From contig JAPLGM010000005.1 of NCBI GenBank assembly GCA_026390165.1, positions 1 through 56,633 of the forward strand: a DNA stretch of 56,633 nt, given 5' to 3'. Below the pieces are notes generated by a model. It had not been told where the DNA came from, searched no databases, and saw nothing but the letters and a program-made list of their open reading frames with translations. Shown piece by piece: positions 8,585-18,800 of this stretch. Source of the DNA: Campylobacterales bacterium (GTDB taxonomy: Bacteria; Campylobacterota; Campylobacteria; Campylobacterales; Sulfurimonadaceae). How positions within the stretch are numbered: the first letter of the stretch is position 1; every line of letters begins with the position of its first letter. A program made the position numbers and the translations under genes.

Positions 8585-9685
8585 ATGAAATTACAGACGT
8601 CCCTTTTTTGTTTTTGTCTACTCGCTGGACTACAAGGGTCCCTTAATGCTGACTATATAGGGGAATCCAAAGCTCCTCTTGTTCTCCCAACCAATGCGCT
8701 CGAAGTCTCCTACCAATACAGAGCAATGAACGATACATTGGATATTTTTAATGTCAAACAGTCTGAATTTAGTTCATCAAATACCGTACAAACCAATGGG
8801 TTAGGAGACTATACTTCCCATAAAATAGTGACTAACTACTCTCCATCTACTAATAGTCTACTCAATTTCAATCTCTCTTCTCAAACCATCGGATATGGGT
8901 CATCTACCCTAGATGTTCTATCGTATGGGGGATATGGACGGTATATTTTCAAACCCTCTTCTTTAATTACACTAGGTGTTGATATAGGGTTTAGAGGAAA
9001 CAAAGGAAAAAAAGTCACTATGTCCTCTGCTACTGATATACAATACTATCTCAATAATCTCGGGAAAAATATAACCGCCAGTGAAACAGATCAATATCTT
9101 TGGCTGACAAAAAATTATGATAATCTCTCCCTCTCAGCAGGATTCCCAAAAAGTTCTCATCCTGAAATTTCCATTGATAACATGAGCGATCAAACGTTCT
9201 ATGGGCGTACCAGTATTGCCATGGGATTCGAAACGTTTTCCCCATCACTCTACATGGAGCTTGGACATACCGCCATTTCAACGACAATTGACACCAATAT
9301 GGATGATATTGCAGGGGATAGTTTCAAATCACTGTTCGCGACCTATACTAATTTTCCAATATCTTTAGATCGAAATGAAAATTATGCAAGCGCAGGATTT
9401 AACCTAGCCGTCCATACCCCTTTTAATACCGTTCTAACGACCAACTATGAGTATAAAAAACTGTTTCGAGAAAATGGGCTAAATTTTTTGAACACCAACC
9501 ACACCCTCGAAATGGTATTATCCTATAACATTACCCCCAATCTTGGTGTTAATGTCGGAGGAACCTATCTTTATCGTCAATTCAACGGAACTATCCCGTT
9601 CCTTTACAATAAATACAGCCAAACCTCATTTGACCACCCCTTCGGTTGGTGTCAATTGGGAATCAACTATATCTTTAAACAATAG
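8585..9685 (+). CDS. Putative outer-membrane beta-barrel protein
   Basis: A 366-aa protein with a Sec signal peptide (residues 1 to about 22, ending LQGSLNA) and then alternating polar/hydrophobic strands rich in Tyr, Asn and Ser, consistent with an outer-membrane barrel. The C-terminus reads LGINYIFKQ, similar to a barrel end strand but lacking the usual final aromatic residue. GGAG lies just before the start. I do not recognise a family or ligand. It follows bioB by 15 bases, so it may be co-transcribed or have its own promoter. Confidence 0.7.
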   Translation: MKLQTSLFCFCLLAGLQGSLNADYIGESKAPLVLPTNALEVSYQYRAMNDTLDIFNVKQSEFSSSNTVQTNGLGDYTSHKIVTNYSPSTNSLLNFNLSSQTIGYGSSTLDVLSYGGYGRYIFKPSSLITLGVDIGFRGNKGKKVTMSSATDIQYYLNNLGKNITASETDQYLWLTKNYDNLSLSAGFPKSSHPEISIDNMSDQTFYGRTSIAMGFETFSPSLYMELGHTAISTTIDTNMDDIAGDSFKSLFATYTNFPISLDRNENYASAGFNLAVHTPFNTVLTTNYEYKKLFRENGLNFLNTNHTLEMVLSYNITPNLGVNVGGTYLYRQFNGTIPFLYNKYSQTSFDHPFGWCQLGINYIFKQ

Positions 9686-9769
9686 CCTAGTTAAAAGAAA
9701 CAGTTCATAACACATTAAGGTATGGTTATCTATAATGTGCTCAATTATGTAAACAAAAGGGGAGCAATC

Positions 9770-11248
9770 ATGAAAATGAAGCTAAGTTTATTGGCAGCGA
9801 GTGCCATATTGGCAGTAGGAATGACGGGGTGTTGGACAGAAAATGCACCAACTCCGGCGGAAGTAGCAGTTGTTGCAAAAGCTCTTGATGGGTATATTTT
9901 AAATGCAAACGGCTGTGTTGATGCAAATAATAATGATACCTGTGATGTAGGTGAATATACATTTAAAACAAATGGTACAGATGGTGGTTATACTATTCCA
10001 GCGGTTAATAATACTGGTAAAGTAATCATTACAGGTGGAACGGATAAAGATACTGGGTTGGCATTTACAGGCGTGTTAAAAGCACCTAAAGGGTCAACGA
10101 TGGCAACACCATTAACGACTCTACTCGCTGATGGAATGGATGAAAATCTAGTCGCTAGCTTATTTGGTCTAAGTGTTGCAGATCTTTCAAAAGATTATCG
10201 TGCTGTTGTAGAAGCTGGTGGAACATTTAGTGCGACGGATGCAAAACTCAATACAGCAGCTCTTCAAGTTCAAGCGATTCTTAGTCAAATAACTGCTTTA
10301 GTTTCAGCAGCAGGAACAACGAAGTCACCTGCTGAAATTATGAAAGTTGCTGTAGATGCAATAAAAGCCAACACTACGACTACTACTACGTTAACAGGGT
10401 CAACAGGCTTGAATTTAACATCAGTTATGACAGCTGTAATCAATGCTATTCCAACTACAAATACCATTACTGCAGCTACAGTTGCTGGGAGTATTGCAAC
10501 TTCTATCACAAACACACCTACTATTACAACGACTACAACGCTTGCTGAGGCAAAAGTGGCTACGACTACCGTTGCAACTAATACGGCAACTGCAGTCAAT
10601 GCGACAACGCTAACTAAGGCAGTCACTTTGTCAGCGAATAGCTTTAGTGTTGGAACTTCTACCGCTACTTTCGCTCAAAATGGTACATTTAACGATCAGA
10701 CAGTATCAACGGCAAATGACATCATGCTTCAATTCACCCTTGCAAATAATGGTGATGAGCTTAATGCTACTGCGAAGCCTATTGATATTGCCATCAAAAT
10801 CAACGATGTTATTGGGAATCGTGAGCTCAAAGCGATCCTTCAAGGGGCAACCGTTACAGGCAATGGCGCAACAGCAACTATCACCGTACCTGCGAATGCT
10901 GTTTTATATGTAGAAGGTAAAGACAGTACAGGAAGCACTACCCCTATTCTTGTCCAACTTACTAATGAAGCGGCAAATATTTATACAGCTCCAAATACGT
11001 TTAATCTTTCAAATATCATGAGACAAATCGAAGGAAAAGTTTCTTCAACATCTCCATTTGCAAATATTACGAAAGAGGGAACATACAATATCTCTTTCCT
11101 TATTGGTGGAGTAACTCTCGGTTATGCTGATGGAAGTGCTATTAAAGCATTATCAGCACCTGTAAGTACTATCAATGTCCTTACAACAACAACACCAAAA
11201 TCGACTTTTGGTACTACGTTCACGGGTAAATTGACCGTAACTCAATAA
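9770..11248 (+). CDS. Thr/Ala-rich surface lipoprotein
   Basis: A 492-aa predicted lipoprotein: signal MKMKLSLLAASAILAVG followed by lipobox MTGC. Just after the lipidated Cys comes the segment DANNNDTCDVGEY, an Asp/Asn-rich calcium-loop-like motif found in many proteobacterial secreted lipoproteins. Residues about 190-290 are low-complexity Thr/Ala/Val sequence (runs such as TTTTTLTGSTG); the C-terminal half looks beta-rich. I chose ATG 9770 because AAAGGGGAG precedes it and the signal peptide starts there. TATAAT at 9731-9736 is a likely -10 box. A terminator follows at 11257. No function can be assigned. Confidence 0.75.
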   Translation: MKMKLSLLAASAILAVGMTGCWTENAPTPAEVAVVAKALDGYILNANGCVDANNNDTCDVGEYTFKTNGTDGGYTIPAVNNTGKVIITGGTDKDTGLAFTGVLKAPKGSTMATPLTTLLADGMDENLVASLFGLSVADLSKDYRAVVEAGGTFSATDAKLNTAALQVQAILSQITALVSAAGTTKSPAEIMKVAVDAIKANTTTTTTLTGSTGLNLTSVMTAVINAIPTTNTITAATVAGSIATSITNTPTITTTTTLAEAKVATTTVATNTATAVNATTLTKAVTLSANSFSVGTSTATFAQNGTFNDQTVSTANDIMLQFTLANNGDELNATAKPIDIAIKINDVIGNRELKAILQGATVTGNGATATITVPANAVLYVEGKDSTGSTTPILVQLTNEAANIYTAPNTFNLSNIMRQIEGKVSSTSPFANITKEGTYNISFLIGGVTLGYADGSAIKALSAPVSTINVLTTTTPKSTFGTTFTGKLTVTQ

Positions 11249-11256
11249 TTTTAGTG

Positions 11257-11289
11257 ATATAGGAAGCTCATTTGGCCTCCTATATTTTA
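11257..11289 (+). terminator. Rho-independent terminator
   Basis: ATATAGGA pairs with TCCTATAT around a short mismatched inner stem and loop, followed by TTTTAA. It closes the lipoprotein gene nine bases after its stop. Confidence 0.8.
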
Positions 11290-11322
11290 ATATTCAAATA
11301 AAAACACATAAAGGAAACATAA

Positions 11323-12453
11323 ATGAAAAAAGTAATTCTTTCAACATTGCTTGCAGCTACATTGTTCGGTGCGAGTGATTATAAATATGAAGTAACTCCA
11401 GTTGTGGGTTATTTGTGGAATAAAGGGTCTGATGGGTATGTTTCAACAGCAGGCGTCGATAACCATGCTGTTTTTGGTGCTCAAATGCAGTTTAATGACT
11501 TAACCTCTCTTATCAAGCCTGAGCTTTCATTGCTCTACGCTAATACTACTGCTGTTGGTCGAAACGATAAAGGCGGAACCACTACAGCAATGGCAGGTGG
11601 TGTTATTGAACTACCAGGTATGGCTCAAATGACTCCCTACGTAAAAGCAGGACTCGGATATGAGATGCAAGCCAATGGCGATGATGGACTTCTTCTCGAT
11701 GCAGGATTGGGTGCAAAATATGCATTAACCGAGAATATAGCGCTTAAAGCAGAATGGCTTTATTTTATAAAAGACAACCAAGATTTACCAGGAAGAGTTC
11801 AAAATAGTACCCTTCTTGCCGGTCTATCGTATGCATTTGGCGAAACAGCTAAGCCAGCACCTGTTGTTGTAGCTCCTAAACCAGCTCCTGTTGTCGTTAA
11901 GCCAGCACCCGTTGTTGAAGCTCCTAAAGCAGCACCTGTTGTTGAAGCTCCTAAAGCAGCGCCAGTTGTTGTTGCTCCAGCGGTTGCGGTGGTTGCAACA
12001 TCAGCGGTTGCAGCTGTCGTTGCACCACTTGACAGCGATAAAGACGGTGTATTGGATTCACAAGACAAATGTCCTAAATCTCCAGCCGGTTACAAAGTCG
12101 ATGCAGAGGGTTGTCCTATTTCAGCGTCACTTCACTTAAATTTTGCTACTGGTTCTAATGCGATTGATGCAGAGGGAAGAGTAAAAATTAATGATTTTGC
12201 TGACATTATGAAAAATAATCCACACTATAAAGCAACTATTATAGGGCATACTGACTCTGTTGGTTCAACAGCATCTAACCAAAAGCTCTCTGTAAAACGG
12301 GCTGCTAAAGTTAAAGATATGCTTGTTAGACAAGGTATTGCCGCAAAACGTTTGACAGTAAAAGGTGAAGGTGAGCGTAATCCTGTTGCTAATAATGCAA
12401 CGATAGAAGGGCGTGTAGAAAATCGCCGTATCCAAATCAACTTAACTCACTAA
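11323..12453 (+). CDS. OmpA-family outer membrane protein
   Basis: A 376-aa envelope protein linking outer membrane and peptidoglycan. The signal peptide ends near residue 17 (LLAATLFGAS). An N-terminal OmpA-like barrel spans about residues 20-175, followed by a Pro/Ala/Val linker of short repeats (about 178-235), a thrombospondin-3-like calcium motif (DSDKDGVLDSQDKCP), and the C-terminal OmpA peptidoglycan-binding domain with IIGHTDSVGS, NQKLSVKRAAKV and NRRIQI. AAAGGAAA precedes the ATG. It is monocistronic: a terminator lies before it and another after it. Confidence 0.92.
   Translation: MKKVILSTLLAATLFGASDYKYEVTPVVGYLWNKGSDGYVSTAGVDNHAVFGAQMQFNDLTSLIKPELSLLYANTTAVGRNDKGGTTTAMAGGVIELPGMAQMTPYVKAGLGYEMQANGDDGLLLDAGLGAKYALTENIALKAEWLYFIKDNQDLPGRVQNSTLLAGLSYAFGETAKPAPVVVAPKPAPVVVKPAPVVEAPKAAPVVEAPKAAPVVVAPAVAVVATSAVAAVVAPLDSDKDGVLDSQDKCPKSPAGYKVDAEGCPISASLHLNFATGSNAIDAEGRVKINDFADIMKNNPHYKATIIGHTDSVGSTASNQKLSVKRAAKVKDMLVRQGIAAKRLTVKGEGERNPVANNATIEGRVENRRIQINLTH
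11849..11985 (+). repeat. Pro/Ala linker tandem repeats inside ompA-type gene
   Basis: Five or six imperfect units of about 21-24 nt encode PAPVVVxPK or KAAPVVEAP blocks. Such linkers span the periplasm between barrel and peptidoglycan-binding domain, and their unit number may vary between strains. Confidence 0.8.
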
Positions 12454-12471
12454 GTCGTTCTTCATTCTTCT

Positions 12472-12492
12472 CTTTCCCGCAAGGGAAAGTTA
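12472..12492 (+). terminator. Hairpin terminator between convergent genes
   Basis: CTTTCCC-GCAA-GGGAAAG is a perfect 7-bp stem with a GCAA tetraloop, followed on the plus strand by TTATT. It sits between the stops of the OmpA-family gene (+) and msrA (-) and could serve both; the T-run is weak on each side. Confidence 0.65.
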
Positions 12493-13026
12493 TTACTGCT
12501 TCACCTTATCCCCAAACTTTTTCATAAATTTTTCTAGCTTCGGTGCAATCACTGCATGGCAATACCCTTGTGTCGGATGTTCACTGTAATAATTTTGATG
12601 ATAGTGTTCTGCTGTGAAAAATTCGGGGAGAGGGGAGAGTTCCGTTACGATAGTATCCTTGAACGATTTTTGAGCGTCTTCTATAGAAGCTAATGCTTGC
12701 TCTTTTTGTTTCTCATCGACATAATAAATGACCGAACGGTACTGTGTTCCTTTATCCGCCCCTTGGGCATTGAGGGTCGTTGGGTTATGAATTTCCCAGA
12801 AAATAGCTAGAATCTCTTCGTAACTAATCACACTGGTATCAAAAATGATCTCCACCACTTCCGCATGACCGCTCACCCCTGTGCATACTTGCTCATAGCT
12901 TGGATTGGGGCGTGCTCCCCCTGCATAGCCACTTAGTGCGCTGTGAACCCCGATAACACGGTTATAGACCGCTTCAATACACCAAAAACATCCGCCCCCC
13001 AAGAGGGCTTTTTCCAATATTGCCAT
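12493..13026 (-). CDS. msrA: Peptide methionine sulfoxide reductase A
   Basis: A 177-aa MsrA that repairs oxidised methionine (S-sulfoxide). The catalytic Cys13 lies in GGGCFWCIE, followed by GYAGG, GHAEVVEI, DKGTQYRSVIYY and AEHYHQNYY, all family signatures. A ribosome binding site (AAGGAGAG) precedes the ATG. It is transcribed divergently from a 25-codon micro-ORF. No MsrB domain is fused. Confidence 0.97.
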   Translation of the reverse strand: MAILEKALLGGGCFWCIEAVYNRVIGVHSALSGYAGGARPNPSYEQVCTGVSGHAEVVEIIFDTSVISYEEILAIFWEIHNPTTLNAQGADKGTQYRSVIYYVDEKQKEQALASIEDAQKSFKDTIVTELSPLPEFFTAEHYHQNYYSEHPTQGYCHAVIAPKLEKFMKKFGDKVKQ

Positions 13027-13102
13027 CGTTCTCTCCTTTTTGTGTAACGATACAGTAATACTTCCAACCTATACTTGCGAAAATCAAGCAAGGAGGAATA
13101 TT

Positions 13103-13180
13103 ATGAAAAAAATAAGTTCATTGGAAAAAGCAATGTTAAAAAAATTACGCCGTTCAAAACGTGCATCATGGATGGTTTAA
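13103..13180 (+). CDS. 25-aa basic micro-protein candidate
   Basis: A reading frame of 25 codons (MKKISSLEKAMLKKLRRSKR followed by ASWMV) starts seven bases after a near-perfect Shine-Dalgarno AAGGAGG. A -10-like TATACT lies at 13070-13075, about 28 bases upstream of the ATG. Ten of 25 residues are Lys or Arg and the sequence could form a short amphipathic helix. It lies between divergent msrA and the convergent histidine kinase, overlapping the kinase stop by 3 bases. No family recognised. The spacing and strength of the ribosome site argue for real translation; without homologs this is unproven. Confidence 0.55.
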   Translation: MKKISSLEKAMLKKLRRSKRASWMV

Positions 13181-15723
13181 GCCACCGTATCCTCTGAGTG
13201 ATTGAGTTGTATCTCAAAACATGCCCCTCTTTCGGTATTGTAAACCCTAAGCTTCCCAAAAAAATGCTTTTCGATAATCACCTTCGCCATATACAATCCA
13301 ATCCCCGTCCCCTGAGATTCAAATTTAGTTGTGAAATAGGGATCAAAGAGTTTATCTATAATATCTAAGGGAACGCCTCCCCCTGTATCTTCGATAGAGA
13401 TGGTACAAAAATGACTGTTGTTTTCACAACGGACACTAATCTCTCTATTTTTACTTTTAGCGTGTTCTATCGCTTCACGTCCATTATTAATAATATTAAG
13501 AAGTACCTGTTTTAGCTCATTGGGATAGACGAAGAGCGTTATCGATGGATCAATATTTCGGACAAGGGTAATATCATTTCGTCTCAATAAGGGGCCAATC
13601 AATGTCTCTATCTCGTTGAGTGTGTCGTTAATATTGATCCGTTTTTGCGCAAGGTCTTGTTTGAAGAAATTCCTAAAATCATCGATTGTTTGGGACATAT
13701 ACTGAATTTGTTGTTCCACAATTTCAACCGTATTTTCTATATTCTCTGGCTTCCCTAATGCGAGGCCTAAACTTAGATTGCTCATCGATATTCCCAAAAT
13801 ATTGAGAGGCTGACGCCATTGATGGGCTATTGACTCCAGCATAGAGCCGATTTCTGCCATTTTAGCCTGCTGCATCAAAATCTTCTCTTGAGTACGGTTT
13901 TTAAGAACGGCTTTCTTTATCTCCTCTTGCAGATGCTCATTCAAGACCTCAAGCTCTGCCGTGCGATAACGGACCAATTTGTCAAGAGTTCTGTTCTTGT
14001 ACAGTATCAATAAAAAAATTATCATAGCGATACCTACGGATAGCCATATATAGAAATAATCAATAGGCGCTTGTATTTTCATCACCAACCAGTGACCATG
14101 TATCTCTTCATAATCTTTTTGGCTAATCGATGCGAGAACTTTATCCGTAATTTTGGAAAGTATCTCCCAATCATTACGAAATGCAAACGCATACTCATAT
14201 TGATAGGGGGTCTCTCCGACAACTTTTAGCCCTTTTAAATCATACTGATTTATGAGATAGCTAACAACACTTAACCCTTCTACACAGGCATCTGCTTCTC
14301 CTGCCGATACTTTTTTTAATGCGTCCAAAGGTGTTTCAGAGAGTATTATTTGAAGCTTTGGATACTCTTTTTTCAAAAAGAGATCGGTTGCATACGATCG
14401 TGCAACCGCAATTCTTTTCCCTCGGAGATCATTCAGGTCATGCACATACCCTACATTTGAGTTAGCAACAATGACAAGCGATTCTTTCATGTAAGAGTTG
14501 CTTAAATGAAGATCGTTTTTTTGTTTCGTTATGATGGTGGCGTACGAGAGCATATCCAGTTCACGGTGATTAATACCTTTTAGTGAATCGCTCCAATTTG
14601 AACGACTATACTCAAGTACAAAAGTAACTCCGAGCTGTTTTTCTAAAAGCTTTAAATACGAAGCACTCACCCCTAAATATTTGCCATTCGTATCAAGAAA
14701 TGAAATCGGGGGTCGATTTTTATCAATACCAACGCGGATAATCGGATGTTCTTTAAGCCATTGTTTTTCGACGTTGCTCAATTGAAGTGTTGTATTTTTA
14801 TAGATCAATGCTTCCGATGAAAAAGGGGTATTTGCACTCCCCATCAAACGATACCCTTGTACCATCATCTCCAGACGGATGGGATCAATCTCTCCAAAAG
14901 AGATATTTGGACGATAGGCAAGTTGCTTGAGACTATTACCTTCATAGATAAGACTTTCAAGCGATTTATGCTGAGGATTGTAAGCGCGGTAAATCAATTC
15001 TGCTGTTTCGTCAATATGGGTAAATGCATAGTGCCATCCGCGCATACTGGCATTATAAAATTGAGCCATTCGCTCTGGGTGTTCTCGATACTCTTTTTGG
15101 CTCGAAAACAGTATATCGCTGTAAAAATCGAAACCGTATTCTTTTGGATGAATAGCGTGCGTTTTTATCCCCATCTTGTCCAAGACAAAAGGCTCATTGG
15201 AAAGATACGCCGCCATAGCATCGGTCTCATTGTGCTCTAACGACCGTGGGTTGTAGGAATGGGGCTGCAAAATATAATCTTTTGGGGTAAGTCCTACACT
15301 GCGAAGCATGGCTTGAATTTCAACACCATTGGCAGCATCAGCAGTAAGCATGATCCTCTTACCGCGTAGATCTTTGGCACTTTTAATCCCCGAATCTTCC
15401 CGTACCAACAACATTTCGGGGGAGGACTGAAACATTGCTGCCATTAAAATGATGGGAGAACCTTGCATACTGTTCACGAGAAGTGATGTATGCCCGACGG
15501 CATACTGAGCATTCCCCTGCATTACTGTCTTTAGGGGATCTCTTTTGTTCTGAGCATCCTCTATCGTAACATCCAATCCGGCATCACGGTAATACCCTTT
15601 TTCTTTGGCAACGTAAAATCCGGCAAATTGAAACTGATGAAGCCATGACAATTGAAGGGTAATAGGCTCATTTGACCAGAGGATAGTGACTAAAAAGAGG
15701 GATAAAAGAAGTAGCTTTTTCAT
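13177..15723 (-). CDS. Orphan sensor histidine kinase with two periplasmic binding domains
   Basis: An 848-aa membrane sensor. Signal/anchor at 1-18. An NMT1/THI5-like (SsuA-type) domain at about 20-250 opens LQLSWLHQFQFAGFYVAKEK. A second solute-binding domain of the SBP_bac_3 type spans about 330-545 (VGIDKNRPPISFLDTNGKYL). One transmembrane helix near 557-577 and a short coiled coil follow, then HisKA with SIAHQWRQPLNILG (phospho-His near 632) and a HATPase with GTGIGLYMAKVIIEKHF. NMT1-type domains bind pyrimidine- or sulfonate-like compounds; the ligand here is unknown. No response regulator is adjacent. The stop overlaps a micro-ORF on the other strand. Confidence 0.92.
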   Translation of the reverse strand: MKKLLLLSLFLVTILWSNEPITLQLSWLHQFQFAGFYVAKEKGYYRDAGLDVTIEDAQNKRDPLKTVMQGNAQYAVGHTSLLVNSMQGSPIILMAAMFQSSPEMLLVREDSGIKSAKDLRGKRIMLTADAANGVEIQAMLRSVGLTPKDYILQPHSYNPRSLEHNETDAMAAYLSNEPFVLDKMGIKTHAIHPKEYGFDFYSDILFSSQKEYREHPERMAQFYNASMRGWHYAFTHIDETAELIYRAYNPQHKSLESLIYEGNSLKQLAYRPNISFGEIDPIRLEMMVQGYRLMGSANTPFSSEALIYKNTTLQLSNVEKQWLKEHPIIRVGIDKNRPPISFLDTNGKYLGVSASYLKLLEKQLGVTFVLEYSRSNWSDSLKGINHRELDMLSYATIITKQKNDLHLSNSYMKESLVIVANSNVGYVHDLNDLRGKRIAVARSYATDLFLKKEYPKLQIILSETPLDALKKVSAGEADACVEGLSVVSYLINQYDLKGLKVVGETPYQYEYAFAFRNDWEILSKITDKVLASISQKDYEEIHGHWLVMKIQAPIDYFYIWLSVGIAMIIFLLILYKNRTLDKLVRYRTAELEVLNEHLQEEIKKAVLKNRTQEKILMQQAKMAEIGSMLESIAHQWRQPLNILGISMSNLSLGLALGKPENIENTVEIVEQQIQYMSQTIDDFRNFFKQDLAQKRININDTLNEIETLIGPLLRRNDITLVRNIDPSITLFVYPNELKQVLLNIINNGREAIEHAKSKNREISVRCENNSHFCTISIEDTGGGVPLDIIDKLFDPYFTTKFESQGTGIGLYMAKVIIEKHFFGKLRVYNTERGACFEIQLNHSEDTVA

Positions 15724-15821
15724 AGTGAAGAGTGTATCGAAAGAATTATATTTTGCCCCTTAGAACCACTTATGCTCCATTAGGATAAAATAAAAGATTA
15801 ATTTCTTTTAAAAGAGCATCC

Positions 15822-18800
15822 ATGTCGGTAAAAACACAACTCCTTGAAATCCTCCAAAAACGCCCGCTTATCATTGATGGAGCCATGGGGACGCAACTTC
15901 AAGAGCGGGATGCGATGATTCCCGCAAGCGCATGGGAAGGCAACGAGGGGTGTAATGAACTTCTCAATGTCACTTGCCCCGAGGTAATGAGCGATATTTT
16001 TCACGCCTATCTCACAGCAGGGGCTGATTTACTTACCACCAACACCTTTGGCTCATTTAACTGGGTTTTGGATGAGTACCAAATCGGTCACAGAGCGTAT
16101 GAACTCTCCCGTGCAGGGGCGCAAGTTTGCAAGGATGAGTGCGATAAGTTTTCAACCCCGCAATATCCACGCTTCGTTCTTGGCTCTATTGGACCGGGAA
16201 CCAAACTCCCCTCTCTGGGTCATATCCATTACGATGAGATGCTTGTTGGGTATACGGAGTGTTGTTTAGGTCTCATTGATGGGGGGGCGGATATTTTTCT
16301 TCTCGAAACGTGCCAAGATCCTCTTCAAATCAAAGCGGCACTTCATGCGTGTGAAGCGGCGAATAAAGAGCGGGGAACTGATTTGCCCATTATGGTCTCC
16401 GTTACTATCGAATTAGCAGGAAGTATGCTCATCGGTACCGATGCCCAAACGATTGCCACTATTATGGAGCCATTTGATATCCTCAGTCTGGGATTTAACT
16501 GCGGGACAGGACCGGAACAATATGGCAAACATGTTCGAACGTTAAGCGACGTGTGGGGAAAACCCATCTCCGTTCATGCCAATGCAGGACTTCCTCAAAA
16601 CCGTGGTGGCTATTCGTACTATCCGATGGGACCCGATGAATTTGCACAGCTTCAATGTGATTTTTTAAACTATTCAGGGGTGAGTTTCTTGGGGGGATGT
16701 TGCGGTACAACTCCTCAACATATCCGTGCATTGGTCAATAAAGTCTCCACGATCACGCCAAAAAAACCGCAAGGGGTAACACCTCCCTCTATCGCATCCC
16801 TTTTTAATACCGTTGAACTCATCCAAACCCCTTCACCTTTGCTCATAGGGGAGCGTTCCAACTCCACAGGCTCCAAAGCGTTTCGTGAACTCATTATCGC
16901 CGGTGATTACGAGGGGACACTGAGTGTCGGACAAGCACAAGTGCGTGATGGCGCCCATTGTCTGGATGTCAACGTCGAATTTGCCGGACGTGACGGTGCT
17001 ATTGACATGATGCACGTTATGAAGATTTATAATCAAAAAATCTCCATCCCCCTTATGCCCGATGCTACGAGAGTTAACACGATGGAAGAGGCTCTCAAGT
17101 GTATCGGTGGTAAACCTATCATCAACTCAGTCAATCTTGAAGACGGTGAAGAGAGATTAGACGCGATTTGTTCGCTGGCGAAAAAGTTCGGAACGGCGTT
17201 GGTGTGTCTCGTCATCGATGAAAAGGGGATGGCAAAAACCACGGAGGAGAAAATGCGCATCGCCGATCGTATCTACGATTTATGCGTCAATCGCCATGGT
17301 ATTGATCCTCGGAATCTCATGTTTGATATGCTCACCTTTACCGTAGGAAGCGGTGATGTCGAGTATCGCGATGCCGCCGTCCAAACTTTAGAAGCGATTC
17401 GTCAACTCCACCAAAAATATCCCAATGTTGGCTCCACACTAGGGCTATCTAATATCTCTTTTGGTCTCAATATAAACGCACGGGTCTATCTCAATAGTGT
17501 CTTTTTGCACTACTGTATCCAAGCAGGGATGACCTCCGTCATTATCAACGTCAAACACATCGTCCCTTTAGCCAAAATGTCGCAAGAGGATAAGGCAATT
17601 TGTGAAGAGCTTCTGTTCGCGGCGGACGATCAATCGCTCTTCAAATTTATCGACCATTTTAGTGATAAGACGATTGATAACAGTCGAAACGATGAAGAGT
17701 ATGAGGCGATGAGTGATGAAGAAAAAATCGGACGCCTTTTGCTGGATGGGGATAAAGAGCGGATGATTCCACTGGTGGAAAAAGCGCGTCAAACGATACA
17801 GCCTGATAAAATCGTGAATGAAATTCTCATTGATGCGATGAAAGTCGTTGGGGAACTTTTCGGAAGTGGAAAAATGCAGCTGCCGTTTGTATTGCAAAGT
17901 GCAGAGACGATGAAAACAACGGTGGATTATCTCAACCCTTATCTCACCAAGCAAGAAAAAGATACCGATACCACCCTCGTTATAGGGACGGTCAAAGGGG
18001 ATGTACACGATGTGGGAAAAAATCTCGTGGATATTATCCTCTCCAACAATGGGTTTAAGGTGATCAATATCGGGATCAAAACAGAACTCGAAGAGTATCT
18101 CGACGTTATGAAATCCAACGAGATTCACGCCATTGGGATGTCAGGATTACTCGTTAAATCGACCCAAGTTATGAAAGATAATCTTGAAATATTACGTGAA
18201 AAAGGGATTACGATCCCCATTTTACTCGGTGGTGCGGCATTAACGCGCAGTTTCGTCGATGATTTTTGCCGTCCTATCTATCAGGGGGCAATATTTTATT
18301 GCCGCGACGCATTTGATGGGGTTATTGCCATGAGCCGTATCGAAAAATATAACGAAGACCCAAGTGGTGGATTGGATACGAGGCTAAACGGTGATATGGT
18401 AGAGCGTCAGGTCAAAGAGGTACAAGAGATCATTATCCCGCTTTTTGAAGAGTTAAAAATGCCCTCTCGTGACGTGAAAATTCCTACCCCTCCGTTTTGG
18501 GGACGACGAGTATTACGTAAAGAACAACTTGATTTTGATATGGTGTGTGAGTGGGTTAATAAGCGTACCCTTTTCAAAATGCACTGGGGGTACAAACGTG
18601 CAGGGATGGAGGTTGATGCGTATAAAAAACTGTTGGAAACCAAAGTCTATCCGGCATACGAGCGGATTAAACGGGAAATTGTCCAACGGGGTCTTTTTGA
18701 TCCAACGATAATCTATGGATACTATCCCGTGCGCAGCAACGACCGAGAACTCCTCATTTTCGACGAAACGGCAGGATGGAACGTGGATGCCAATGCCAAT

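Noticed and set aside
11849-11985. CRISPR-like repeats
   Set aside because: In-frame Pro/Ala codon repeats inside an OmpA-family gene with no spacer structure.
15724-15821. Possible B12 riboswitch before metH
   Set aside because: The 98-bp gap is too short and lacks the conserved B12-box.
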